Positions 25,591 to 34,411 of a DNA stretch of 64,000 bases are shown here, piece by piece. The notes under the pieces are model-generated. The model had not been told where the DNA came from. It did not search any database and was given only the letters and a program-made list of their open reading frames with translations. The stretch's first letter is position 1; the number at the start of each line of letters is the position of its first letter. Made by a program: the position numbers and the translations under genes. Origin of the DNA: Saccharothrix sp. HUAS TT1 (GTDB lineage: Bacteria; Actinomycetota; Actinomycetes; Mycobacteriales; Pseudonocardiaceae); the NCBI RefSeq assembly GCF_040744945.1, contig NZ_CP160453.1, positions 6,634,001 through 6,698,000 on the forward strand. The letters are read 5' to 3'.

Positions 25591-26052
25591 ATGAAGCGCA
25601 GGGCTTTCACCGCAGGCGCGGCCATCGCGGCACTTGTCTTCACCGCCACCCCGGCGCTCGCCGTGCCGACGTTCGAAGACCAGGTTTTGGCTCTGACAAA
25701 CGGGGAACGCGCGGCGGCCGGTTGCCCGGAGCTGGCTCCGAACGCCCAACTCGCCGCCGCCGCCAAGCGGCACAGCGACGACATGGCGCGCACCGGCAAC
25801 TTCAGCCACACCGGAACGGACGGCAGCACAGCGGCACAACGCGTCACCGATGCGGGTTACCCGTGGCGGGTGACGGCGGAGAACATCGCCGCCGGCCAAA
25901 CCTCCGCCGACGAGGTCGTGCGGGCGTGGATGGAGAGCGAGGGCCACCGGGCCAACATCGTCAACTGCGAGCTGCGGGACCTCGGCGTGGCGTACTCGGC
26001 GGACGGCCACAACAAGGGGTACTGGACGCAGGAGTTCGGCGTCACGGGCTGA
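25591..26052 (+). CDS. Secreted CAP/SCP-domain protein
   Basis: A 153-residue protein with a signal peptide (Lys-Arg, hydrophobic stretch, cleavage likely after ALA at about 25) and one CAP domain. Typical elements are residues like LTNGERAAAGCPEL, HSDDMARTGNFSHTG, AENIAAGQ, AWMESEGHRANIVN and YWTQEFG. Bacterial CAP proteins are extracellular, and their activity is mostly unknown. GGAGGAG precedes the ATG. The gene ends 5 bases from the end of the convergent NACHT gene. Confidence 0.87.
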   Translation: MKRRAFTAGAAIAALVFTATPALAVPTFEDQVLALTNGERAAAGCPELAPNAQLAAAAKRHSDDMARTGNFSHTGTDGSTAAQRVTDAGYPWRVTAENIAAGQTSADEVVRAWMESEGHRANIVNCELRDLGVAYSADGHNKGYWTQEFGVTG

Positions 26053-26056
26053 CCGC

Positions 26057-29000
26057 TCACCGCTCGACCACCTCGACCACGCTGCCCTCGCCGAGCAGGT
26101 CGGCGCCGATCACGCGGGGCAGCTCGCCGACCACCGTCACCTCCAAGTCCCGACGGCCCGCGAGAGCCCCCAGGTCCACCGTCCCACCCTCGACCAAGCG
26201 GAGCTGCCTGAGGTTGGGCAGGTCGGCGATCGGCTCCAGGAACCACTCGCCCCGCACCGGCTTGAGGGTCAACGACACCAAGCGCGACAGCCCGGACAGC
26301 GGCTGGAGGTCGTGGACGTCCGTGCGCTCGAAGTTGAGCTCGACCACCTGTTCCAGGGCGGCCACCGGACCGATGTCCAGCGCACCGCAGTCCGACAGCG
26401 TCAGCCGCTTCACCGAGCCGGCCCAGTCCTCGACCGCGGAGAGGTCAGACAACTCCTGGCACTCCCAGAGGTGCAGTTCCCGTGGGTTGGCCAGGAAGGA
26501 CAGCGAGCGGAGGTCGGTGAGCCGCCGGACGCGGCTCACCGCCAACGCCCGCAACCCCCAACCAGGACTCAGCACCTCGAAGTCCCGCACGTCGCACCCG
26601 CTGAACAGGTGCAGCTCCGCGAGGCTCGGGGATCGCCGCAGGCCGGGGAGACCCGTCACCTCGCCGAGGACGCTCACTCGGCGCAGTTCGGTGAACCGCG
26701 CCAGCGGCGAGACGTCCACCCGTCCCGCCACGACCGTCAGGCTCAACAACCGGGGCGTGTCGAGGGTGTCCAGGTCGGAGGCGCGCTCCAGGGTCAGGTC
26801 GAGCTGTTCGACCTGCGGTGGGACGAAGTCCAGCGGTCCGGGTGGCGCGATGCACATGATGTCGCGCACGTGCTTCAGGTGGCGCAACCCGCGCGCCTGG
26901 TTCGGGTCGATGAGGTTGACCACCTCGACAGGCAGGTCGGCGAGCACGGCGGCGGCGTAGGCGTCCGCGTCGAACTTGCTCCACGCGACCACCAACTCCT
27001 GCTGCACCAACTCCCTGGTGTCCCGCCCGTACCCGGCCAGCAGCGGCAACGCGTCGTCCAGGCCCATCGCCGCAGCGGCTCGGACGGTGGCGGCCACTTC
27101 GATCTCGGTGCGGGGGTCGGAGGCGGCGAGCAGGTCGAGCACGAACGCGCCCGCCGAGGCGAAGGCCGATGCCGCCGCCAACGAGCGCGGGGGCAACAAG
27201 CGGGCGACGCGAGCCTGGATCCGATCGCGGATCCCCGGCGCCAGTTCGGGTGCGGTCCCCAGGCACGCCAAGGCGAGCAGGTGCAGGGTGACCCGGTGCG
27301 CCTCGAACTCGTCACCGCGGTCCAGGACGCGGTCGAGCAGTTCGTCCCGACGTGATCGGGACGCGTGCCCGGTGGCCATCACGACGACCTCGTGCCACTG
27401 GTCGAGGTGGGCGTGGGCCACGAGCGTGCCGATGTCGTCCGCGTCGATCGCGGCCCCGGCCGCCAGGTACTCCTGGAACGTCCGGTGCACGAAGTCGACC
27501 CGTCCCTCGACCGGCTCGCGCAGCAACCCGCTGCGCTCCAGCAGGTGCCGGTAGACCTCCTCGGCGGAGGCCGTCACCTCCGGCATCGACGTCAACCGGC
27601 GCTCGATCTGCCCGATCGCGCGAGCCACCGGCGCGTCGGTCAGGTCGTTCCGGATGAACCAGTACGCCAGGTCACCCAGCAGGAGGATCTTGCGGGTTCG
27701 GGACAACCCCGGCAGCGGCTCGATGCGCCGTTCGGCGTCACGTCGTTCCAGCAGCATCTGCAAGGCGGTGTCGTACAGCTCCATCCGGCTGTCCGGCAGG
27801 TGCCCACGCCGGTCCCGGTGCAACGCGCACAACAGCGCGCACAGCAGCGGGTAGCCCGCGAGCTTGCGCAGGTGGTGCCGACCTCCGAACTGCTCCAGCA
27901 ACCGCGCCCGGTATCCCGCCAGCTCGTCCCGCGCCAGGTCGTCGGCCAGTTGCGACCGCATGGCGTCGTGCCACCGCTCCACGAACTCCCGCACGTCGCT
28001 CGCCGTCATGGGCTGCAGGGACGCAACGGCGAACCCGTCGCCCGCCAGCCAGTCCGGGTCGACGGCGCTCGGCCGCGACGTCACGACCACCCGCGCCGCC
28101 GGGAACGCGAGGATCAGCGACCTCAGCCACTCCCGGGCCTCCTGACGGCGGTGCGGCGCCAGCTCGTCCACGCCGTCGACCAGGATCAACCCCTGGCCGT
28201 TCCGCAGTTGCCGCTGCACCCAGCCGGGCGGCATCTCGTCGGCGATGTGCCTGCCGACCTCGGACAGGAACTGCTCCGCCGCGGGCAGCTCGCGGTCGGC
28301 GTAGCGGCGCAGCGGGAGGAAGAACGGGACCGTGCCGTTCCACCGGGTCAGCGGCTCGGTGAAGTCGCGCTGCGCGCTGCGGACCGCGATCCACTGCAAC
28401 AGGGTCGTCTTGCCCAGCCCGGCCTCGCCGCGGATGAAGATCCGGTCACCGGAGGCCAGCAGGTCCTCGACCCGTTGACCGGGCGTGAAGTAGTCGGCGG
28501 CGGCCCCGTCAGCGGTCAGGCTGATGTAGGCCACCGACAGCGGGTAGCGGCGGCTGGCCTCCGACAGCGTCGCGCCGAACATCTCGACCTGGTCGAGCGT
28601 GCGGGCGACGAGCTGGCGGTAGTCGTAGGAGAAGTCGGTCGAGCTGCGCCGCTGCGGCAGCCGGGCCAGCACGTCCCTGATCCCCGTGACGACCTCGGTC
28701 TCCCGGCGCAGGATCTCGGTCAACGCGCTCGGCCCGAACGGCGGCAGCTCGCGGGCGATCTCGATCACGTACCCGGCGCACTCGCGCAGCAGCAGGCCGT
28801 AGAGCTGGACGCCGTCGTCGGACAGCCCGTCGGTGGCGTCGGGCGCGCGGTCTCGCAGGTGCCGGTCGAGGCGGCGGGCGTCCAGGTCGGCGGCGAACAG
28901 GTCGTCGTCGTCCAGCGCGGCCCGCTCGAACGTCTCCCGCACGGCCTCGATCGCCGCGAGCCGTTCGTGCTCCGGTAATCGGCGGTACTCGGCGTCCACG

Positions 29001-29212
29001 ATCGGCTGCACCCGCTCGACGACGGCGTCGGTGAACTGCTCGCCCATCCGCCGCAGCTTGCGCTGGTCCAGCGCGCCGGTCAGCCGCTTCTCCAGCAGGT
29101 CGACGCCGGTGCCACCGACGGCGGCCGTGATCGACTTGTCCCCCAGCCACAGCTTCAGCGCGCTGCGGACCACCGACGCGCCCAGCGGGATCAGCGCCAC
29201 CTCGATGCCCAT
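26057..29212 (-). CDS. NACHT NTPase with C-terminal leucine-rich repeats (bacterial NLR-like)
   Basis: About 1051 residues in three parts. An N-terminal all-helical region (about 1-240) has an opening hydrophobic stretch. The NACHT NTPase has Walker A GEAGLGKT (about 262-269) and Walker B LILVDGVDEL (about 343-352), plus the ARVVVTSRPSA sensor and FVHRTFQEYLAA near 620. After a helical-repeat middle, leucine-rich repeats run from about 800 to the end (LDLTLER, LRRVSVLGE, LAELHLFSG, LRQLRLVEG). Some bacterial NACHT proteins defend against phage. The ATG at 29212 is preferred to GTG 29218 because AAGG is better spaced. The effector output is not obvious. Confidence 0.88.
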   Translation of the reverse strand: MGIEVALIPLGASVVRSALKLWLGDKSITAAVGGTGVDLLEKRLTGALDQRKLRRMGEQFTDAVVERVQPIVDAEYRRLPEHERLAAIEAVRETFERAALDDDDLFAADLDARRLDRHLRDRAPDATDGLSDDGVQLYGLLLRECAGYVIEIARELPPFGPSALTEILRRETEVVTGIRDVLARLPQRRSSTDFSYDYRQLVARTLDQVEMFGATLSEASRRYPLSVAYISLTADGAAADYFTPGQRVEDLLASGDRIFIRGEAGLGKTTLLQWIAVRSAQRDFTEPLTRWNGTVPFFLPLRRYADRELPAAEQFLSEVGRHIADEMPPGWVQRQLRNGQGLILVDGVDELAPHRRQEAREWLRSLILAFPAARVVVTSRPSAVDPDWLAGDGFAVASLQPMTASDVREFVERWHDAMRSQLADDLARDELAGYRARLLEQFGGRHHLRKLAGYPLLCALLCALHRDRRGHLPDSRMELYDTALQMLLERRDAERRIEPLPGLSRTRKILLLGDLAYWFIRNDLTDAPVARAIGQIERRLTSMPEVTASAEEVYRHLLERSGLLREPVEGRVDFVHRTFQEYLAAGAAIDADDIGTLVAHAHLDQWHEVVVMATGHASRSRRDELLDRVLDRGDEFEAHRVTLHLLALACLGTAPELAPGIRDRIQARVARLLPPRSLAAASAFASAGAFVLDLLAASDPRTEIEVAATVRAAAAMGLDDALPLLAGYGRDTRELVQQELVVAWSKFDADAYAAAVLADLPVEVVNLIDPNQARGLRHLKHVRDIMCIAPPGPLDFVPPQVEQLDLTLERASDLDTLDTPRLLSLTVVAGRVDVSPLARFTELRRVSVLGEVTGLPGLRRSPSLAELHLFSGCDVRDFEVLSPGWGLRALAVSRVRRLTDLRSLSFLANPRELHLWECQELSDLSAVEDWAGSVKRLTLSDCGALDIGPVAALEQVVELNFERTDVHDLQPLSGLSRLVSLTLKPVRGEWFLEPIADLPNLRQLRLVEGGTVDLGALAGRRDLEVTVVGELPRVIGADLLGEGSVVEVVER

Positions 29213-29240
29213 CCCCACAGCCTTGCACCCGCCGTCGCCG

Positions 29241-29486
29241 ACGCGCGCGAGACTTGCGGGGACCAGCAGTAGACCGAGCTGAACAGCCGGATGACCGCTT
29301 CGGCGGGCACGTCACCGGGCAGCGCGGGCTGTAGGACAGCGTCGCCCACGTGCCGTCATCGGCCCGGGTGGTGTAGGTGAGGTAGCCGATCAGCTCGCCG
29401 CCGTGACCCCGCGCCGAGCGGCCGCACGGCAGGTCGAAGCGCTGCAGACCGAGGCCGTGGGCGAAGATCGCGCCGGTGTCCTCATC
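29241..29486 (-). pseudogene. Remnant of a serine beta-lactamase-like/D-Ala-D-Ala carboxypeptidase
   Basis: On the minus strand the residues FAHGLGLQRFDLPCG, RGHGGELIGY and a shifted-frame PGDVPAEAVIRLF match the C-terminal part of class C beta-lactamase-related serine hydrolases. The reading frame changes between the second and third segments, and no N-terminal half is present. The frame has no stop before the NACHT gene. This is a decayed fragment directly upstream of the NACHT gene, as might follow a recombination event at that border. Confidence 0.5.
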
Positions 29487-29649
29487 GGTTGGGGTCGTCG
29501 GCGGTGGAGGTCACCTCACCGGCCGTGTTGATGATCATGTGGGTCACGCCGAGCGGGGTTCCGGCGCCCGGGATGAGGTGCGCCGCCCGGTTCGCTGGAA
29601 AACGACAGCGGGACGTGCTCGCGGGCGACGCCCCTGGCAGGATCGGGGC

Positions 29650-30513
29650 GTGAGTGACATTCAACGAGTTGGAGTGGTGGGATCGGGCCTGATGGGCTCC
29701 GGCATCGCCGAGGTCTGCGCGCGGGCCGGGCTGGACGTGCTGGTGGCCGAGGTCAGCCCGGACGCCACGGAGGTCGCGCGGGGGCGGATCGCCTCTTCGC
29801 TCGGCCGGGGTGTGCGCAGCGGCAAGCTGTCCGCCGAGGACCGGGACGCCGCACTGGAGCGCCTGCGGTTCACCACCGACCTCGCCGACTTCGCCGACCG
29901 GAACCTGGTCGTGGAAGCCGTCGCGGAGAACGAGCAGGTCAAGACCGAGGTGTTCGCGACGCTGGACAAGGTCGTCGTGGACCAGGACGCGATCTTCGCG
30001 TCCAACACCTCCTCGATCCCGATCATGAAGCTCGGCATGGCCACCGGGAGGCCGGAGCACGTCATCGGGGTGCACTTCTTCAACCCGGTGCCGGTGCTGA
30101 AGCTGGTCGAGCTGGTGCCGTCGCTGCTGACCGGCGAGAAGACCAAGGCCAGGGCGGAGGCGTTCGTGACCGGGGTCCTGCACAAGGAGGTCATCCGCTC
30201 GCAGGACCGGGCCGGGTTCGTGGTCAACGCCCTGCTGATCCCCTACCTGCTGTCCGCGATCCGGATGCTGGAGTCCGGGTTCGCCAGCGCCGACGACATC
30301 GACAACGGCATGGTGCTCGGCTGCGCGCACCCGATGGGTCCGCTGCGCCTGACCGACCTGATCGGCCTGGACACCACCAAGGCGATCGCCGAGTCGATGT
30401 ACGAGGAGTTCAAGGAGCCGCTGTACTCGCCGCCGCCGCTGCTGCTGCGCATGGTGGACGCGGGGCTGCTCGGCAAGAAGAGCGGGCGCGGGTTCCACAA
30501 CTACGCGTCCTGA
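29650..30513 (+). CDS. 3-hydroxybutyryl-CoA (3-hydroxyacyl-CoA) dehydrogenase
   Basis: A 287-residue soluble dehydrogenase. The NAD-binding loop GSGLMGSGIAEV is at about 12-23, followed by NTSSIPI, the catalytic histidine in GVHFFNPVPVLKLVEL, and the C-terminal dimerisation domain. It interconverts 3-hydroxyacyl-CoA and 3-ketoacyl-CoA. The GTG start is used because upstream in-frame sequence belongs to the remnant region. It stands alone, with a hairpin after the stop. Confidence 0.9.
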   Translation: MSDIQRVGVVGSGLMGSGIAEVCARAGLDVLVAEVSPDATEVARGRIASSLGRGVRSGKLSAEDRDAALERLRFTTDLADFADRNLVVEAVAENEQVKTEVFATLDKVVVDQDAIFASNTSSIPIMKLGMATGRPEHVIGVHFFNPVPVLKLVELVPSLLTGEKTKARAEAFVTGVLHKEVIRSQDRAGFVVNALLIPYLLSAIRMLESGFASADDIDNGMVLGCAHPMGPLRLTDLIGLDTTKAIAESMYEEFKEPLYSPPPLLLRMVDAGLLGKKSGRGFHNYAS

Positions 30514-30529
30514 GCCGGACGTCCAGGCA

Positions 30530-30558
30530 GGGCCGTCGATCCCGGTGATCGGCGGCCC
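30530..30558 (+). terminator. Hairpin after the hydroxyacyl-CoA dehydrogenase gene
   Basis: Arms of 12 bases (GGGCCGTCGATC / GATCGGCGGCCC, one mismatch) with a 5-base loop begin 16 bases after the stop. Confidence 0.6.
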
Positions 30559-30933
30559 CGTTCGCGCGCGGCTATCACATCGCACCCGCGCCCGCCACCG
30601 CCGCGCCGTCGGCGAGCGATTGGCAGAACCGCCCCGAATGGCCGCGCGGCAATAGCGGGCAAGCGTACGACCGTACCTCATGAGAGCGCTGCCACAAAAT
30701 GCCACGATGCGTCATCGAAGATCGCTCCGGCATTAGTGCGAAAGAATGACAGAGGTCTAGTCAATAGGCCGTTCGGAGCAGCGCTGATTACCGTCCTCAT
30801 CCTCGTGGGCACTGATCGACAGGACCTGTGAACTGGCTTTAGAGTGCCCTACGTCACGCTACGGCCGGCTGGTGGACAAGATTGCTTCGCCTAGCGTAAC
30901 TTTCGACTCGCCCCCCACGAGGAGAACCCCGTC
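30559..30933. other. Long leader/promoter region of the prenyl-indole genes
   Basis: No convincing gene. This 375-bp gap is clearly less GC-rich than its surroundings. It contains a perfect ACAGG-A-CCTGT palindrome at 30819-30829 about 105 bp before the prenyltransferase start. TTTAGAG at 30838-30844 could be a -10-like element. The 16-mer CTGATCGACAGGACCT at 30812 is repeated exactly at 38540, also in a promoter region. Confidence 0.45.
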
Positions 30934-32028
30934 TTGGACCCTCAAAACGTATCCATACGCGATTTTACGGGCCGCCAGCTCAGTGCCCTCCTGCATTCTG
31001 TGGGCATCACGGAAAACACCCCGAATTCCGTGCGGCTGCTCGCGGACGCGCTCGGCCCCGGTGGTCTGCGCCCGGTTTCCACCACCCCGCTGTGGCCTTC
31101 CGACGTCGCCGACGACCACACACCGGTGGAGTTCTCCACGGCGTTCGCGGCGGGTGAGGCCCCGGTCGTCCGCACGATCGTCGAAACCACCGCTACCAGG
31201 CCGTCCCGGGCGGCCAACACGTCGGCGGCGCTGGCCGCGCTGGACCGGATGAGCCGCCGCGGCGACGTGGACACCCGCCGTTTCGAGGCGGTGCGCGACC
31301 TGTTCCTGCCGGACGACCCGGAACACGACTTCGCTTTCTGGTATTCGCTGGTGTTCCGGGCCGACGAGGCGCCGGCGGTGAAGGTGTACCTCAACCCGGA
31401 AGTGCGCGGCGAGGGCGGCTCCGAGGAGTTGGTGCGGCAAGCGCTGGAGCGGACCGGTTTCGCCGCCGGTTTCCCGGTGCTGCGCTCGCACGCGGTGACG
31501 AGGCCCGGCCTGGACCGGTATTCCTTCTTCGCGCTCGACCTGGTCGAACAACAGCAGGCCCGGGTGAAGGTGTACATCTCCCACCACGCGGCGGATGTAA
31601 CGGACGTCACGCTCGCGGCGAAGGCCGCGCACGGGGTCGATGTGGACAGGGTGCCCGATTTCTGCCTGCTCACCGGCGGCCTCAACCGGACGTTCGACAA
31701 GCGCCCGCTGATTTCCAGCTACACGTTCCTGGACGGCGACGACCGGGCGCCCAGCGGCTATTCCCTGTACGTGCCCATCCGGGACTACGTGGCCGACGAC
31801 GAGGAGGCCCGCCGCCGGGTGCTCGCGGTGATGGCCAAGTACGACCTGGACCCGACGCAGTTCGACAACGCGCTGCGCAGCGTCGCCCACCGACCGCTGG
31901 ACGAGGGCGTCGGCCTGATCGCCCACGTCTCGCTGCGCATGGGCAGGCCGCGTCCCGGCGTCACCGTCTACCTGTCGTCCGAGGCCCACGCCGTGGCCGC
32001 ACCCCGTTCGATCAGCCTGGCAGGCTAG
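30934..32028 (+). CDS. Indole/tryptophan dimethylallyltransferase (ABBA prenyltransferase)
   Basis: A 364-residue aromatic prenyltransferase of the DMATS family, similar in length to bacterial enzymes such as IptA. Family-type segments include DPEHDFAFWYSLVFR, AVKVYLNPEVRG, ARVKVYISHHA and VTVYLSSEA; the repeated K-VY strands line the barrel. It transfers a dimethylallyl group to the indole ring of tryptophan or a derivative; the position cannot be told here. The start is TTG with GAGGAG 9 bases upstream. Tryptophanase follows 8 bases later. Confidence 0.87.
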   Translation: MDPQNVSIRDFTGRQLSALLHSVGITENTPNSVRLLADALGPGGLRPVSTTPLWPSDVADDHTPVEFSTAFAAGEAPVVRTIVETTATRPSRAANTSAALAALDRMSRRGDVDTRRFEAVRDLFLPDDPEHDFAFWYSLVFRADEAPAVKVYLNPEVRGEGGSEELVRQALERTGFAAGFPVLRSHAVTRPGLDRYSFFALDLVEQQQARVKVYISHHAADVTDVTLAAKAAHGVDVDRVPDFCLLTGGLNRTFDKRPLISSYTFLDGDDRAPSGYSLYVPIRDYVADDEEARRRVLAVMAKYDLDPTQFDNALRSVAHRPLDEGVGLIAHVSLRMGRPRPGVTVYLSSEAHAVAAPRSISLAG

Positions 32029-32036
32029 GAGTCACC

Positions 32037-33404
32037 ATGCCCACGATGGAGCCGTACCGCATCAAGGTCGTGGAGCCCATCCCGATCACCACGCGCGCGC
32101 ACCGCGAGCGGGCGCTGGCCGCCGCCGGCTACAACCCGTTCAACCTCGCCGCCACCGACGTGACGATCGACCTGCTCAGCGACTCGGGCACCGGCGCCCT
32201 GTCCGCCGAGCAGCAGGCGGCGGGGCTGCGCGGTGACGAGACCTACGCGGGTGCGCGCTCCTACTACCGGTTCCGCGACGTCGTCCAGGACTTGACCGGC
32301 TACCCGCACGCCTTCCCCGTCCACCAGGGGCGCGCGGCCGAGCGGATCCTGTTCACCGCGTTGATCGGGCCGGGTCGGGTCAGCGTCAGCAACACGCACT
32401 TCGACACCACCCGGGCGAACGTCGAAATCCTCGGCGGCAAGGCCGTCGACCTGCCGTGCCGGGCGGCCGAGGACCTGGACGACGACGCGCCGTTCAAGGG
32501 CGACATCGACCTGGACGCGCTGGAAGCGATCCTGTCCGGGCCCGAGGACGTCGCCGTCGTGCTGCTCACCATCACCAACAACGGTGGTGGTGGGCAGCCG
32601 GTGTCGATGGCCAACCTCAAGGCGGCGGGTGAGCTCGCCCGGCGGCACGGCGTGCCGTTCTTCCTCGACGCGGCGCGCTTCGCGGAGAACGCCTGGCTGG
32701 TCACGCAGCGGGAGCCCGGTTACGCCGACCGCACCCCGCGGCAGGTCGCGGAGGAGGCGTTCCGCCTGGCCGACGGGTGCGTGGCGAGCCTGAAGAAGGA
32801 CGCCATCGTCCACATGGGAGGGCTGCTCGCGATCCGCGACCCCGAGCTGGCCGCCAAGTGCGAGCTGCTGCTGATCGCGACCGAGGGCTTCCGGACCTAC
32901 GGCGGCCTGTCGGGCCGCGACCTGGAGATGCTGGCCCAGGGCCTGCTGGAGGTGACCGACCCGGAGTACCTGCGCGCCAGGGCCGACGCCACCGCCTACG
33001 TCGCGGACCTGGCGCGGGCGGCGGGGGTGGACAGCGTGCGGCCCACCGGCGTGCACGCGGTGTACCTCAACGCCGGGCGGCTGCTGCCGCACCTGCCGCC
33101 GAGCCGGTTCCCGGGGTTCGCCCTGGCCACCGAGCTGTACCTGGCGGGCGGCATCCGGTGCGCCGAGCTCGGGTCGCTCTACCTCGGCGAGCTGGACGAC
33201 GGGGGCGAGCTGCTCAAGCCCGCGCCGTACGAGCTGGTCCGCCTCGCCATCCCGCGGCGGGTCTACACGCAGAGCCACCTGGAGTACGTCGGCGAGACGC
33301 TGGCCGGGATCGCGAAGGACCCGGAGCGGGTGCCCGGCTACCGGCTGACGCACGCGCCGAAGCTGTTGCGGCACTTCAACTGCCGGCTCGAACCGGCGGT
33401 GTAG
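32037..33404 (+). CDS. tnaA: Tryptophanase
   Basis: A 455-residue PLP beta-eliminating lyase. The internal aldimine lysine is expected at K254 in SLKKDAIVHMGG, and the phosphate and ring contacts include HQGRAAERI and FLDAARFAENAW. It splits tryptophan, or here perhaps prenyl-tryptophan, into an indole, pyruvate and ammonia. TAGGAG precedes the ATG. The tight link to the prenyltransferase gene suggests that the pair makes a prenylated indole. Tyrosine phenol-lyase is a less likely relative. Confidence 0.9.
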   Translation: MPTMEPYRIKVVEPIPITTRAHRERALAAAGYNPFNLAATDVTIDLLSDSGTGALSAEQQAAGLRGDETYAGARSYYRFRDVVQDLTGYPHAFPVHQGRAAERILFTALIGPGRVSVSNTHFDTTRANVEILGGKAVDLPCRAAEDLDDDAPFKGDIDLDALEAILSGPEDVAVVLLTITNNGGGGQPVSMANLKAAGELARRHGVPFFLDAARFAENAWLVTQREPGYADRTPRQVAEEAFRLADGCVASLKKDAIVHMGGLLAIRDPELAAKCELLLIATEGFRTYGGLSGRDLEMLAQGLLEVTDPEYLRARADATAYVADLARAAGVDSVRPTGVHAVYLNAGRLLPHLPPSRFPGFALATELYLAGGIRCAELGSLYLGELDDGGELLKPAPYELVRLAIPRRVYTQSHLEYVGETLAGIAKDPERVPGYRLTHAPKLLRHFNCRLEPAV

Positions 33405-33411
33405 GCGGGCC

Positions 33412-33467
33412 GGGTGACCGCACCCGGTCACCCACCCCCGGCGAGGGCTCCCCGGGCGGGGAGCCCT
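33412..33467. terminator. Two tandem hairpins between convergent genes
   Basis: GGGTGACC/GGTCACCC (33412-33433, 6-base loop) and AGGGCTCCCC/GGGGAGCCCT (33444-33467, 4-base loop) are both perfect. They separate the tryptophanase gene from the oppositely oriented conservon, and the second touches the cvnD stop. Confidence 0.7.
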
Positions 33468-34056
33468 ACGCCATCGCGTCGAGCCGGTCCATCGTGTGCT
33501 GGATCAGGCTCACCAGCACCGTCTTGGCCGACTCGCGGTCACGCGCGTCGCACAGCACCAGCGGGATCGCGGCGTCGACGTCCAGCGCGCGCCGGACCTC
33601 GTCCACCCCGTAGTTGTGCGCGCCCTCGAAGCAGTTCACCGCGATGATGAACGGGATGCCGCGCCGCTCGAAGAAGTCGATCGACGGGAAGCTGCTGTCC
33701 AGCCGCCGCGTGTCGACCAGGATCACCGCGCCGATCGCGCCGAAGGCCAGTTCGTCCCACATGAACCAGAAGCGGTTCTGGCCCGGGGTGCCGAACAGGT
33801 ACAGCACCACCTCCGGGTTGATGGTGATGCGGCCGAAGTCGAGGGCGACCGTGGTCGTCTCCTTGGACTCCAGGCCGAGCACGTCGTCGACGCCGACACC
33901 GGCCTCGGTCAGCAGCTCCTCGGTGTGCAGCGGCGGTATCTCGCTGACCGAGTTGACCATCGTCGTCTTGCCGGTGCCGAAGCCACCGGCGATGACGATC
34001 TTGACTGGGGTGGGTACGAGGAGTTCCCCACCCGGCCGCTCAGATTCCACGGACAC
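33466..34056 (-). CDS. cvnD: Conservon small GTPase-like protein (CvnD)
   Basis: A 196-residue ATP/GTP-binding protein with P-loop GGFGTGKTT (about 25-33), DFGRITI, the FGTPGQNRFWFMWDEL switch region and the VNCFEG base-recognition motif. It belongs to the GTPase of actinobacterial conservons, which act as membrane-associated G-protein-like switches. The GTG start overlaps cvnC by 17 bases. It is the last gene of cvnABCD; no cytochrome P450 (cvnE) follows. Confidence 0.9.
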   Translation of the reverse strand: MSVESERPGGELLVPTPVKIVIAGGFGTGKTTMVNSVSEIPPLHTEELLTEAGVGVDDVLGLESKETTTVALDFGRITINPEVVLYLFGTPGQNRFWFMWDELAFGAIGAVILVDTRRLDSSFPSIDFFERRGIPFIIAVNCFEGAHNYGVDEVRRALDVDAAIPLVLCDARDRESAKTVLVSLIQHTMDRLDAMA

Positions 34057-34411
34057 CGTCCAACACCGCCTGTAGCAGGTTCCGGTCCGGCACCTGCGGG
34101 ACTCGGGAAGGGTCTCGGATCACGACGTCACCGCGTTGGATGAGGTCGCTCAACAGCACCTTGACGACGACCAGCGGCACGTCGAGGTAGGCGGCGACCT
34201 CCGCGACGGACAGCGGGCGGCGGCACAGCTCCATGATCTCCATGTGCTCGACCGACAGCGCGTCCGGGTCCGACGGGGACGGCATCGCGCGCACCTGCGT
34301 CACCAGGTGCAGCTCCGGCCGCAACGGGCGGGTCCGGCCGCGCACCATCGCGTACGGGCGGACCAGCGGCCCCGCGGCCTCGTCGTACCACCAGTCCTCG
34401 CGGCCCGCCAT
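34040..34411 (-). CDS. cvnC: Conservon DUF742 protein (CvnC)
   Basis: A 123-residue DUF742 protein: an N-terminal WWYDEAAGPLVRPYAMVRGRTRP segment is followed by a winged-helix-like region (LCRRPLSVAEVAAYLDVPLVVVKVLLSDL). In conservons this subunit sits between the roadblock protein and the GTPase. The ATG overlaps the cvnB stop (ATGA). Confidence 0.88.
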   Translation of the reverse strand: MAGREDWWYDEAAGPLVRPYAMVRGRTRPLRPELHLVTQVRAMPSPSDPDALSVEHMEIMELCRRPLSVAEVAAYLDVPLVVVKVLLSDLIQRGDVVIRDPSRVPQVPDRNLLQAVLDGVRGI

